From: Gonatopus flavifemur
Lineage: Eukaryota; Arthropoda; Insecta; Hymenoptera; Dryinidae
Direction: 5' to 3'
NCBI GenBank assembly: GCA_018340375.1
Contig: JAFFJZ010000108.1
Location: 1-64,000 of the forward strand
Length of the DNA stretch: 64,000 bases
The position numbers were made by a program, and so were the translations under genes. Positions within the stretch are counted from its first letter, which is position 1; each line of letters opens with the position of its first letter. Shown in pieces: positions 23,298-34,176 of the stretch. A model generated the notes under the pieces. The model was not told where the DNA came from. It saw nothing but the letters and a program-made list of their open reading frames with translations, and did not search any database.

Positions 23298-23986
23298 CCC
23301 TGGTTAAAAGGTCCAATAGAAATCGATAGAAACCGATTCAAAATTAATCGCAATGAATAGGGTCAATCGGAGAGGCTCAACTACCGATTCAAAATGAATG
23401 GAAATCAATTGGAACGTGGTATATATAGGATTGAATCGAGAATTTATCGATAGAAAAATATTTGTTTTATTGGAATTAATATGACTTTCAGTGATCAATC
23501 GGTTTGTATGAGAGATATCTGATTGGGAGTTTGACAATTTCTCCATCTCATGAGGCGAATGATTTTTATCGGAAATTTCCATGACCTAAAGCTATTGAAA
23601 CCGATCGTAAATGTTACGTAATGGGAAATTTAATCGGTTTCTATGAAGAATGTCCAATTCGATTAGAGTTCGTACAGATTTGATCGGTCTGTAGGTTTTA
23701 ATCGGATTATTCCACTATCCGAATTCATGGGAATAATAGGACCATTTACGGATCTGAAAATTGAATAGGATTGAATGAGAAACATCCAATTCGAATTCAG
23801 AATTCCTTTCAGCGGATTAAATCATCGGTTTTATCAGAATTTTCGGTGATTTCGGTCTATCGAAACCAATGGGAAAATTGTAAAAAATTCAAGACTTACT
23901 GGGTTTCTATCCAGAATATCCAATTCGATTTGAGTTTGTTTATTTTATTGGTCAATAGGTTTCAATTGGATTATTCGATCATCCCA

Positions 23987-24247
23987 CACTGAAAAAAAAG
24001 GTGGGTACAGACAACGGTGATATAGTTGATTCAACAGTAGAATACGATTGGATATATCCAACTGAATCTGAATGTTGCCTCAACTACATACACTGTTGAC
24101 TCAACTACATGCAGTTGAATCAACCATCATGGTGTCAAGTCAACGATTATACTGTCAATCTGACCGTATATTCGTTGACTTGACTATGATATTCAGTTAC
24201 CCTAACAACAAAATATAATTGATTTTCGATGGATTTTTTTAATAGTG
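23987..24247. mobile_element. 261-bp CACTGAAAAAA MITE in G copy 1
   Basis: The ends are CACTGAAAAAAAAGG and the complement of TTTTTTTAATAGTG. CA lies on both sides (23985-23986, 24248-24249). The body is made of TTGACT / AGTCAA and GTTGATTCAACAG words. Also present in G copy 2 (53391-53651). Confidence 0.85.
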
Positions 24248-24889
24248 CAATTTATGGGAAATGGAAGGAATATTTACGGGATTGGATATTCAATAGCAAT
24301 GAATGAGAAATGTCCAATTCAATTTTAGACTTTATTCCACCGCATTAGCCCTGGTTAAAAAATCCGATAAGATCCGATAGAAACCGATTCAGAATGAATC
24401 GGACTGCATAGGATCAATCGGAACAGTTCAATCACCGATTCAAAATCAATAAGAGGTTATCGGAATCTTTTTTCTGTAGGCTTCAATCAGGGATTCACCA
24501 ATTAAAAAATCTGCATTTTATGGGAATTAATCAGACTTCACATAATCTATTGGTCTGTATGAGAGATACCTGATTGGATGATTGAAATTTTCTCCATTCC
24601 ATCAGGCAAACGGTTTCTATCGGAAGTTTCCACAATTTCAATCTATTGGAACTAATGGGAAAATTTGTGAAATTGGATGATGAATGGGTTTTAATTGGAT
24701 TATTCCAACATTCAAATTTATTGGAAATAATGGGCAAGTTTACAGATTCTAAAGTCCTATAGGTATGTACCGGCAATAACCGATTCAGTTTTGAAATTTC
24801 TTTCATTCCATCAGATCATTGGTTTTTATCAGAATCCCTGGTGACCTCGATGTATTGGAACTAATGGGAAAGTTGCTGGAATAGGAAAC

Positions 24890-26330
24890 TATAATCATAG
24901 AATACCAAGAGAATTCAATTGGAAAATATTTCATTGGTATCAATCGGAATTTTTATCAGTGATGGAATATCCATTGGATCCCATTGAAAAATATGTTACT
25001 GGTACCAATTATAATTGTAATGATTAATAAAATGCTGATTAAATCGAATCAAAAAATATTGTGCCCGTGCGAATTGGAATTTTTATTATTGATAAAATAC
25101 CTATCGGATGCCATTGAAAAATATTTGACTGGTATCAATTAGAATCTTCATGATTAATAACATACCGATTGAATCCAATTGGAAAATATTGTATTGGCAT
25201 CAATCGGAATTTGCATTGGTCATAAAATACCAAGTGAATACAATTACACAATATTTCATTGATATCAATCGGAATAATTATTATTGATGGAATATCAATC
25301 GGATCCCATTGAAAAATATTTGACTGGTATCGATTAAAATTTTCATGATTAACGAAATACCGATTCAATCCAATTGAAAAATATTTTATTGGTATCCATC
25401 GGAATTTTTTATCAACCATAAAATACCCATTGAATTCTATTGAAAAATATTTCACTGATATCAATTAGAATTTCAATGATCAATCAAATACCTATTTAAT
25501 TAAATAAGAAACATTTTATTAACATCAATTGGAATTTTTATTATTGATAAAATACCAATTGGATCCCATTGAAAAACGTTTTACTGGCATCAATTAGAAT
25601 TTTCATGATTGATAAAACTCCGAATGAACCAAATTGAAAAATATTGTATTGGTATCAACCGGAATTTTTACTATTGATAAAATGTCAATTGGATCCTATT
25701 GAAAAATATTTGACTGGTATCAAATAAAATTTTCATGATTAATAAAATACCGATTCAATCCAATTAAACAATATTTTATTGGTATTAATCGGAATTTTTT
25801 ATCAACCATAAAATACCCATTGAATCCAATTAGAAAATATTTTCTCAGTATCATTTGAAATTTTGTGATTAATGAAATACCCATTGAATTCCATTGAAAA
25901 ATATTTCGCTGATATCAATTAAAATTCCAATAATCAATAAAATCTCAATTTAATCAAATGAAAAATATTTTCTTGGTATCAATAGGAATTCTTATCATTG
26001 ATAAAATACCTATTGGATGCCATTGAAGAATATTTGACTGGTATCAGTTAGAATCTTCACAATTAATAACATACCGATTCAATCCAATTGAAAAATATTG
26101 TATTGGCGTCAATCGGAATTTTCATTGATCATAAAATACCAAGTGAATCCAATTACACAATATTTCATCGATATCAATCGGAATTCTTATTATTGATAAA
26201 ATACCTATTGGATCCCATTGGAAAATATTTGACTCGTATGAATTAGAATTTTCATAATTGATAAAATACCGATTGAATCCAATTGGAAAATATTTTCTTG
26301 GTCTCCATTGGGATTTTTATTATCAATGAA
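24890..26330. repeat. 65-bp tandem repeat array in G copy 1
   Basis: The word GAAAAATATT recurs at 25116, 25181, 25246, 25311 and 25376, exactly 65 bp apart. Units combine TTGGTATCAATCGGAATT and GATAAAATACC. About 22 units. Confidence 0.85.
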
Positions 26331-26410
26331 CTCCCATGCTCTCATTAAGAACGATACAATCCCTCATATGTCCAATGGACTATTACCAATTGAATCTTAT
26401 TACTATAGGC

Positions 26411-26549
26411 CACCCATCCCTGACATAAGACAGTCATTTAGTTCACATTGATAGGAAGCGAACCACGGCATCGAGCGAGCGGGGGATCCAGATCGATCTT
26501 CTAGGTTAAGCAACGACAACTGCGGTACAAGGTGGATGGGTGATCACCA
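26411..26549 (+). other. 5S rRNA-like segment in G copy 1
   Basis: Contains GGTTAAGCAACG and GGTGGATGGGTGATCACC, which match the internal control region of 5S rRNA (GTTAAGCAACGTC ... TTGGATGGGTGACCGCC). It is absent from G copy 2 (junction near 55546). The 5' part is not 5S-like, so this is a 5S-derived SINE head or a decayed pseudogene. Confidence 0.55.
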
Positions 26550-27697
26550 TGTTAATAACACATAAATGATCGTTTGAATTTATTTCAGCAATAACTTGTC
26601 ATACGTAATGATTGAATAAATGATGTATGTGTTTGTTTAATTGATATAAAATGCGCGTATATAATGTATATAAACCGTTCGTTGGTTGGGTTAACAACCA
26701 ATAAAATCCAATAAGACAATCCCGATGCAGGAATCAATTCATTCCGGTAAATTGTTTTTATCGGATTTAATCGGATTTTTTCACCAGGGAAAATGCCGAT
26801 TAAATCCAGGTAAAAATTATTTTATTGGTATCAATGGGAAATTTCCGATGCAGAAACTCAATCCATTCCGATGAAATGTTTTTTTATCGGGTCCAATCGG
26901 ATTGTTTAACCAGGGATTTTACCATTCAAATGCAGATGGAGTCTCATTCATCGAATCATTGAATGCCTCATTGAACTCATTCAAATCGCAGCAAAAAGTT
27001 CGTGGGATCTTGTTTGTGAATCCCGATCCGAATCATGAAAAAACCTGTAGGATCCGATTGAGAGGCCCTTTGTTGCCCTGTGAATCCGCTCATCGATTCC
27101 AATTCAATTTGGTCTAAATTAACCGGCCACTCGCTCATTGGAACTCCTTAATGAATCGGCAAGATACCTAACGAATTCTATTGAGATGACGATATTAATA
27201 TCACCGACCATGAATCCCAAACCCATGTGCCAACGCGGATTCATTCTCATTAAGTTCATTCGTTATCACCCAGATTCAGTACATGATACCCAACTGTCAA
27301 AATGCTGATACAATCTCATTGAATAAGATTCTCAAATGCCTGAATCGATTGTGATTCAGTGTAATCGAAGCTTATCGTTCTCATACACATTGGAGCCTAT
27401 TCAATCCATCAGTCATACTCGCTTCTTTTCCTATTCATGAATAAGACAGCCCATGGCAGTGATCCGATTGGATGCAATCAGCATTTCGACTGCACAATGT
27501 TCTGATTCATTCCGATTAGTCGATTGATCAATAGTATTTGGTCGGAATCAATCGTTTTCTTTAACCGGGGTTGGCCAAAATTGTCTTTAAAAATAAAGAA
27601 CTGAATTTTAAGAACAAAACATGTTTCGGATGAGAACACTTGCAGATTGACGACCACGTTGTTTACTACGTTCTCATGTCATGGAGAGAAAATTGGA

Positions 27698-27795
27698 ACC
27701 CTCGAAGAGAATCGAAGCCCCTAAACCAATCCCTACCTGATGTTGCGCGATCTACTATCCTAACGCCCTAACGACCTAAGCTAAACCGGTAACTA
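27698..27795 (-). other. tRNA-like module of P copy B
   Basis: Minus-strand copy of the 9061-9155 module, with a B-box changed to GCTTCGATTC. Confidence 0.45.
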
Positions 27796-28619
27796 CGTGA
27801 TTTATTAGAAAAGATCAATGTAAATGACGTGGATATCTGATTCAATCCATCGGTCGAGTATAATAATCTATTAACCTACACTGTAAAAAAAAATTCTGGT
27901 ATTTTTACAACGCTCAACGTAGGTAATCAAGTTACCTACTGTGACTGTAGGTATATTACACAAAATAGTGATTATTCCATTTCCTTGTTCATAAAGCAAA
28001 CTTATATTGTATCATTACTCATGTATACGAAATCACAACCTTCAAAAGTGAAATTACATTATCTTTTAATTTTCCAATTTTTGGGTAGATTTCCAAATGA
28101 GAGTAACATTCCGTTGAAAATGTAAATATTCCATTAGGATGACTGATTTTGATAACACTTGAGTTTATTACATCACAAAGCACATTTCATAAAAACCGAC
28201 TTAAAATTATAATCTTTGAAAGTAGAATCTCAATATTCTGTGATTTTGTGAAGTCAGGTTAGGTTTACCATTCATATTGGATTCATGATGAAAAATGCAT
28301 GAATAATACTCGGATAAGGAAACTTACTGAACGCGGGATTTTTGAAATTCTTCACAATATATATATACAGCTGGTACCCTGGCAAACATTATATCCGAAT
28401 TTTGCATATTTCTACAAAATTTCTTGTAATACTCATAATTTAAAATTCTTGAGGAAAATTCAAATTCAAAGAAAAAATATGAGATTGTGCTCATATTTTC
28501 TCTCTGGATTGGGATTTTCTGAGAGATTATAAACAATTCTTATAAGTTATGTGTTACCAAAAATTGGGCAAAAATATGTAGAATTCTGACATCATTTCGA
28601 CCAGGATAATTATTTGTTT

Positions 28620-30560
28620 TCTTTATTTTTAATTTTTAATAAAAACGAACTCACTGAATAAAACATGCACAAATCTTCTAAGGTTTTACCTGAAATTTTC
28701 ATAATCATTAATATTCTTTTATAGGTAATGTTGATTACTTCAAAGTGAGAAATATTCACTCTCAATTTTATTAGTTATTACAATCGTACATCCTTTAAAA
28801 GTAAAGTGAAAGTTAACAAAGTAAAACATCCTTGGGTCTTGTTGCATTATGAGGATTGATAGTATTCTGTATATTATTATATATTTCTATCAAAATTCAA
28901 CTATATTATATTTAATCGGAAGATTAGATATCCTAATCTTTCGAAAAAATAATTTTGGTTTTTCACACTTACTGATTTGCTACATTGTACTGTCATTGTG
29001 AAAAGCTATTGTTAATCATTTGTCACTCTGAATTTTGAATATAAACGAACTCATTGAACGAATCACGTACAAATCTTCTGTATTCTTATCTGAAATTTTC
29101 ATAATCGTTAACATTTTTCATAGACGATGTTAATTAAATTAAAGTAAGAAATATTCACTCTCGACTTTGTTAGTTATCACACACATCTTTTATAAATCAA
29201 GTGAAAATTAACACCTTTCGGTCTCTTTCAATTATGGAACCTGATAACATGCTTTATATTATTATCATATAATATATATATTTTTGTCAAAATTCACTCA
29301 TATTATATTTAGTTGAGAGTTATATTTCCTAATCTCCTGAATAAAGACACTTGGTTTCCGACAGCTACTCATTTGCTGCATCGTAAAATATCACTTTCAA
29401 AATATTGATAATCAATAATACTTATTATAAATAACGTGAATTATATAAAAGTGAGAAATATTTCCTCTCGACTTAGTTATCACAAACATCCTTTATAAAG
29501 TAGAAATTCATAAAGTACAATATCCTTTGGTTTCGTTCAATTATCAAAATTGATTGTTATCCTTTATAGTATTCGTATGTGTTATATGTTTTTGTCAGAA
29601 TGTAATTATATGATATCTAGTCGAGAGTTGTATTTCCTAATCTCCTAAACAAAGACAGAATTTGGTTTGTGACAGCTCCTCATTTGCTGCATCGTAAAAT
29701 ATCACTTTTAAAAATATTGATAATCAATAATACTTATTATAAATAATGTGAATTATATAAAAGTGAGAAATATTTTCTCTCAACTTAGTTATCACAAACA
29801 TCCTTTATAAATAAAGTAAAAATTAACATCTTCTGGTCTCTTTTAATCACAAAACTTGATAGCATTCTTTATATTGCTATCATGTAATACATATTTTTGT
29901 CAATATGTACACGTATTATATTCAGTCGAGAGTTACATTTCCTAATCTCCTAAATAAAGGAAAAATTTGGTTTGTGACAGCTCCTCATTTGCTGCATCGT
30001 AAAATATTACTTTCAAAAATATTGATAATCAATAATACTTATTATAAATAACGTTCATCACACAAGAGTGAGAAGTATTCTTTCTCGACTTACCCTGCTT
30101 TAAAAATCCGATTTATACCTATTACTCGTCAATCAGTTTGAATCAGATTTTTGTCCGAGGATGTTCATATTTGATCATATTCAAATCTAATCGGTTTGAA
30201 TAGGACCAAATTGGAAATGATCACCAAATGAGATAACATCAGAAAATTAGGATTGATACGATCCGCATTTTCTGATTATATCCCATTGAGTAAAAATTTC
30301 TATTTCGGCCCTATTCAAACCGATTATGTTTGAATGAGATCGAATAGGAAAATTCTCAGACCAAAATCTGATTCAATCTGATTGACGAGTATAGTCAGTT
30401 TAAATCAGGTTAAATCGGATTTTTAAAGCAGAGTAGTTATCACAAACATCCTTTATAGAGTAAAATTTCATAAAGTACAATATCCTTTGGTTTTGTTCAA
30501 TCATGAAAATTGATTGTTATTGATATAATATTTAACAAAATATTAGAATAAATTGGCCAT
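28620..30560. repeat. ~309-bp tandem repeats inside the CMC element
   Basis: AAGTGAGAAATATT-type words followed by AGTTATCACAAACATCC recur near 28746, 29141, 29450, 29760 and 30067 (most spacings 308-310). The last unit is split by the MITE at 30093-30433. 27990-28620 and 30560-31170 show no gene. Confidence 0.7.
30093..30433. mobile_element. 341-bp CCCTGCTTTAAAAATCC MITE
   Basis: The ends are CCCTGCTTTAAAAATCCG and the complement of CGGATTTTTAAAGCAGAG. TA lies on both sides (30091-30092, 30434-30435). The empty site 'cgacttagttatcac' is visible in neighbouring repeat units. The body repeats AATCGGTTTGAAT / ATTCAAACCGATT words. Confidence 0.9.
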
Positions 30561-31171
30561 CCAAGATACATAAATGAATATGTAAAGTATTTTGTCCTGT
30601 AATAAATTTATATCATGCATTAATCCGATAAATCAATTTTCTTCCGTTTCAAATGATTGTCGCTGTAATATTTAATGCTTTGATGTTGAATTCCCCGTTA
30701 TAAAGACAGAAACTTTGTAAGATGCTCATTGTAGCAAACGCAAGGTTGGTGCATACAAAATACTAAGCTACGTACGCTACGAATACACAAGTTCTTCAAT
30801 ATTCGAAATCTGAATCTCATCATGGTAACATGTATGCCATATTTGAGATATATGATAATTTATCTTTTTTATAATTATTCAACAATGGATGCCTTGCAAG
30901 AAGAGTCAAATGAGAATGGTTGAGTGAGGAAAATGCAGATTCAAACAGCGAAATTATAAATCATTTTGTAAAGTTTTTAATTATAATGAATTGCTTTCAA
31001 TGAACCCTTTGCTCACTTCATCATTTTCAATCGGTTTGTGAACAAGGTATATCAGGTTCGTTCGTTCTTTCTACGTGCCTCAAGTTGCTCCAAATTGTAT
31101 CACACCAATTAATTTGTTTTTATGGCTGGAAGTAGCGAATCTGAAATACTTGATATGAATTAGGGTAACTC

Positions 31172-31397
31172 CACTTACAGAAAGGATTTCTTGAAATAAG
31201 AAAATTTTTCTTGCCGCTGGGACAAAACTCATTTTTCTCTTGAACCTAGAAAATTTTACTTAAATCAAGAAAAGTTCGTTTTCATTTCAAAAGAAATTTT
31301 TTTAATCCAAGTAAAATTTTCTAGGCTCAAGAAAAAATGAGTTTTGTCTCAGCGGCAAGAAAAATTTTCCTGTTTCAAGCAATCCTTTCTGTGAGTG
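31172..31397. mobile_element. 226-bp CACTNACAGAAAGG hairpin MITE
   Basis: The ends are CACTTACAGAAAGGATT and the complement of AATCCTTTCTGTGAGTG. Nearly the whole element is one hairpin of AAGAAAATTTTTCTTG words. A close copy is 58641-58849. The flanking dinucleotides are TC and TT, so the duplication is not clean here. Confidence 0.8.
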
Positions 31398-31598
31398 TTG
31401 AGACGCGCTAAGCGAACCCACCTGCTAATTCCATCATTGTTTCAATAAAATTACCTTCAATATAAATGTGACGTTGAATCGTATTCGATACGTAAGAAAG
31501 CAATGTGTTCGAGAATGTTTGAAGGACATTTGTGAACAATGATTGAACTTTTATGGAATGACTTGGTACATTTCGCACTGTTGAGATGAAACAAAGTT

Positions 31599-31706
31599 CC
31601 CATACAGCACACCGGTTCAGAAAGAGTTCATCAAGAGTTCAAACGTGGTACGAAGAATTCATTATGAATTTTTGAGAATTCTTTTTGAACTTCTGTGCTG
31701 TATGGG
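31599..31706. mobile_element. 108-bp CCCATACAGCAC MITE
   Basis: The ends are CCCATACAGCACACC and the complement of CTGTGCTGTATGGG. TT lies on both sides (31597-31598, 31707-31708). The body repeats AGAGTTCA / GAATTCTT words. 31710-32200 shows no gene. Confidence 0.9.
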
Positions 31707-32217
31707 TTTGCTTCGTATCAGATGGAATTGAGAGCACTCAATCATAAGAGAAAAAGCGGATAAAACTTGTTGTCAACTTTTTTTATAAATTACGCGATAA
31801 ACTTACATCAAAAAAAGGTTATAATTAAGTGCATATCTCTAAATATGAATTGTACTGTATGAATTTGGATTCCCTCATAGGATTGAGAAACAAAATTATG
31901 AAACATTTTTGATAGTTGGAGATTGTTACTTTTAAATTGCTCTTATACTCACCAGGAAATCAGTAAAAGACTGAAACTAATACTTAGAGTATGATCCTGG
32001 TCGTCGATATCATTATTATACACTGAGAATTTCCGTTGCAATGCCATAATTTATAAAAAAAAGTTGGCTCGCTTTTTCTTGTGCTTGATTCCCTTGATAT
32101 CAAGTAAGACATGTACAAAGTATTCGTTGCAAAGATCTTTACATATGTGCTTTTGAAAACATTATCTATTACTCACGTATACATATCAAATTCGGGTATC
32201 CAGCTGGTGCTATTATA

Positions 32218-33728
32218 TCATTTCCGTTTACCGAGGGCTATAAACATAAATGGCACATTAAAATCTCGTAGAATTTTGAAAAATAAATTAATACTTACGG
32301 GATATATTTTTATCAAAAGATCAGATTGTTCTTTAAAATGCCTCTGAATAATATTAAGAGCTTGCAACTCCTTTTCAACTCCATCCATTGGACCCATGGG
32401 AGCACATAACTTAGTCATCTCTCCAAATTTTAAGATTATCGGAGTTTTACTTTCCAATTTCGGTCCCAAATCTGAGATGTTGCGCGTAGTCAATTTGTTG
32501 AAATGCCATAGCAAACAAAGTTTGCTTAGTAAACATGGCCACGTTGTCAAAATATCGGACACTTTCGGGATGTCTTGAAGATTATTTAAATATAGTCTTT
32601 GTGCTGGGAAAGTCACTTCCAATGCCTGATGAACTTCTCTTGAAGTATTTTCATTTAAAACTTCCGGAAATTTATTGTATTTAAATATTGGGTACATTGA
32701 ATGATATTTTGTTGCGGTGCGCCATTTGCATCAGGTTGCCAATTGGGACAACTTGCTCGAAGTGTTTTGATAATTTTCGATATTTCAAAGGTTTATTTAA
32801 TTGATGCGAAAGCGACTTTCGATTGTGAGAACGATGGAGGTAATTATTCCTCTCTTGCAATTTTTTTGCAATGGTATGATAACCACAGTCTAATCTGCTA
32901 CCATCTTCATTTCGATCTTCAAATGTGTTTGGATAAGCCTCTATTAATTGCTTACCAACAGTTCTGAAAGCTTTTAGCGGTATATGTACGTCATGAAACC
33001 GCATATCTTCAATTATTGTATGGACAATCGAATTGATGATCGATCCATCTCTTGAATTGTTTTCCAATTCTCTAAGGATTGTTCCATTGAACAATTCTCG
33101 TGGAACTTTATATTCTTCCCACGATTTGAAATTATCGACTTTTTTTTCAAAATTTTCGAGATTGAATTTTCATCTTGTTGTCCCGTTTCACTTCCAATTT
33201 CGCTTCCATTTGTAACTCTGTTTTCATTGTTCCGCCCTTCATTTTCGCTTTCATCCAATGTTGGACATGCTTGATCTGCGGATTCTTCAAAGATGAAGTT
33301 GAAGGTTGAGGTTGATTAACGGTAGCTGCCGGCAAAACGTTTGCGTTTTGGATTGATGTTCCTGGTAAAATATTTTGATTTTGAAATGATGTTTCTGACA
33401 TGCGGTTTGTATGTTGATCTGCCGTTTGTGACAGAATATCAAAAGGTTGAACAGAGTTGTCCGACAAGACTTCAACATTCTGCCATGTTTTAATGTCAAA
33501 CCATGCTTCATTTTCTTGGAGGATCATAAACACATCTTTAATATAGTGTAGTAATGCGTCGTCATTATTTATTGCCGTCCCATCTTCTTCCAAAACTAAT
33601 TTGATACCGTTGATATTCCATTCTTTATTGGTCTCGTCTATAACATTCTGAATTAGGTTTGATGTTTCTTTTACGACGATTGCTGCTTTCTTCTCTCTAT
33701 TGCAGGACCAAATTTTAAAAATGTTCAT
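32218..33728 (-). pseudogene. CIDE-N domain companion gene of the CMC element
   Basis: Read from 33728 downward. The first ~70 residues match the CIDE-N/CAD fold (FKIWSCNREKKAAIV, then LVLEEDGTAI and FMILQENE), the domain of DFF40/DFF45 and CIDE proteins. A low-complexity linker follows. The C-terminal region has conserved-looking blocks (GYHTIAKKLQERNNYL, TFPAQRLYL, TTWPCL) that resemble a protein type often seen in fish as 'SAMD3-like' (recognised from memory, not by search). The frame changes near 33250, 33090 and 32690, so it is decayed or mis-assembled. The ATG at 33728 sits directly after a splice-acceptor-like tttccacag, so an upstream exon is possible. It ends near 32218. Confidence 0.7.
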
Positions 33729-34176
33729 CTGTGGAAATACGAGACATGTATGAAAAGAATAACAGCAATAAAAATTTTTAATATGAATAATTCTATCTCG
33801 TTAAGAAAACTTGAATATTTCATAATATTCTTCCTAGTAAAAGGGAAATGTGTGTTTTATTTCACAATATGCATGTTTCAGATGACTATAACATTACATA
33901 TTATCATGTATTCACTTTTATAGTCTATATTGGCATTTGTATTTATACCAATCATGCATTGGAATGTGAATTTACCTTATATATCTATGATACTCACTTA
34001 TAATTCAGTATCCGTATCAAATGGTACGTATTTTGGTAAATACACCGTGACGGAAGCAATTTCCACTTTTGGGAATGGGTCTGGGGATAGCAATGCCGCA
34101 TAAGGAACAAATGAAATATTTTCTGTTTCTAACTGTCTCTCATACGTTTCATATACTCCCACGTGTGAGTTAAACA
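33729..34176. other. Intergenic/possible intron
   Basis: Between the two minus-strand genes. It may hold the intron and 5' exon of the CIDE-N gene. No supported frame. Confidence 0.4.

Larger units (their letters stand above)
22463..26915. mobile_element. Element G, copy 1 (with nested X)
   Basis: It begins CCCTGGTT at 22463 (continuing AAAAGGTCC after X, at 23306) and ends TTGTTTAACCAGGG at 26915. AT lies on both sides (22461-22462, 26916-26917), and the rejoined satellite reads 'gtgatattttaccattc' as in the next unit. G is paralogous to 52701-56044. It contains extra CCCTGGTT (24351) and ACCAGGG (26785-26791) termini, so it is itself layered. No coding capacity recognised. Confidence 0.85.
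21990..27560 (+). repeat. ~372-bp satellite, interrupted
   Basis: Unit starts (GACTATG or GACGATA) at 21989, 22361 and 27187. After removing 22463-26915 the last spacing is also about 372 bp. Units contain TGCAGATGGAGTCTCATTC and CGATTCCAATCCAATTTGG. From about 27190 the similarity fades into the right end of the 26.5 kb insert. Confidence 0.8.
1050..27570. mobile_element. 26.5 kb composite insert with CCCTGCTT/CCCCGGTT ends
   Basis: The left end CCCTGCTTCAAATAAACGAT (1050) and the complement of the right end, CCCCGGTTAAAGAAAACGAT (27570), match. The match runs on through TGATTC(T/C)GACCAAAT. TT flanks both sides (1048-1049, 27571-27572). Removing it restores element P. The outer sequence is rich in GATTGAATCAGA-type words; the interior holds two tandem arrays and many later inserts. 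I see no transposase gene belonging to this level. Confidence 0.8.

Noticed and set aside
24890..26330. CRISPR-like regular repeats
   Set aside because: The 65-bp units are directly tandem with no unique spacers, in an animal transposon context.
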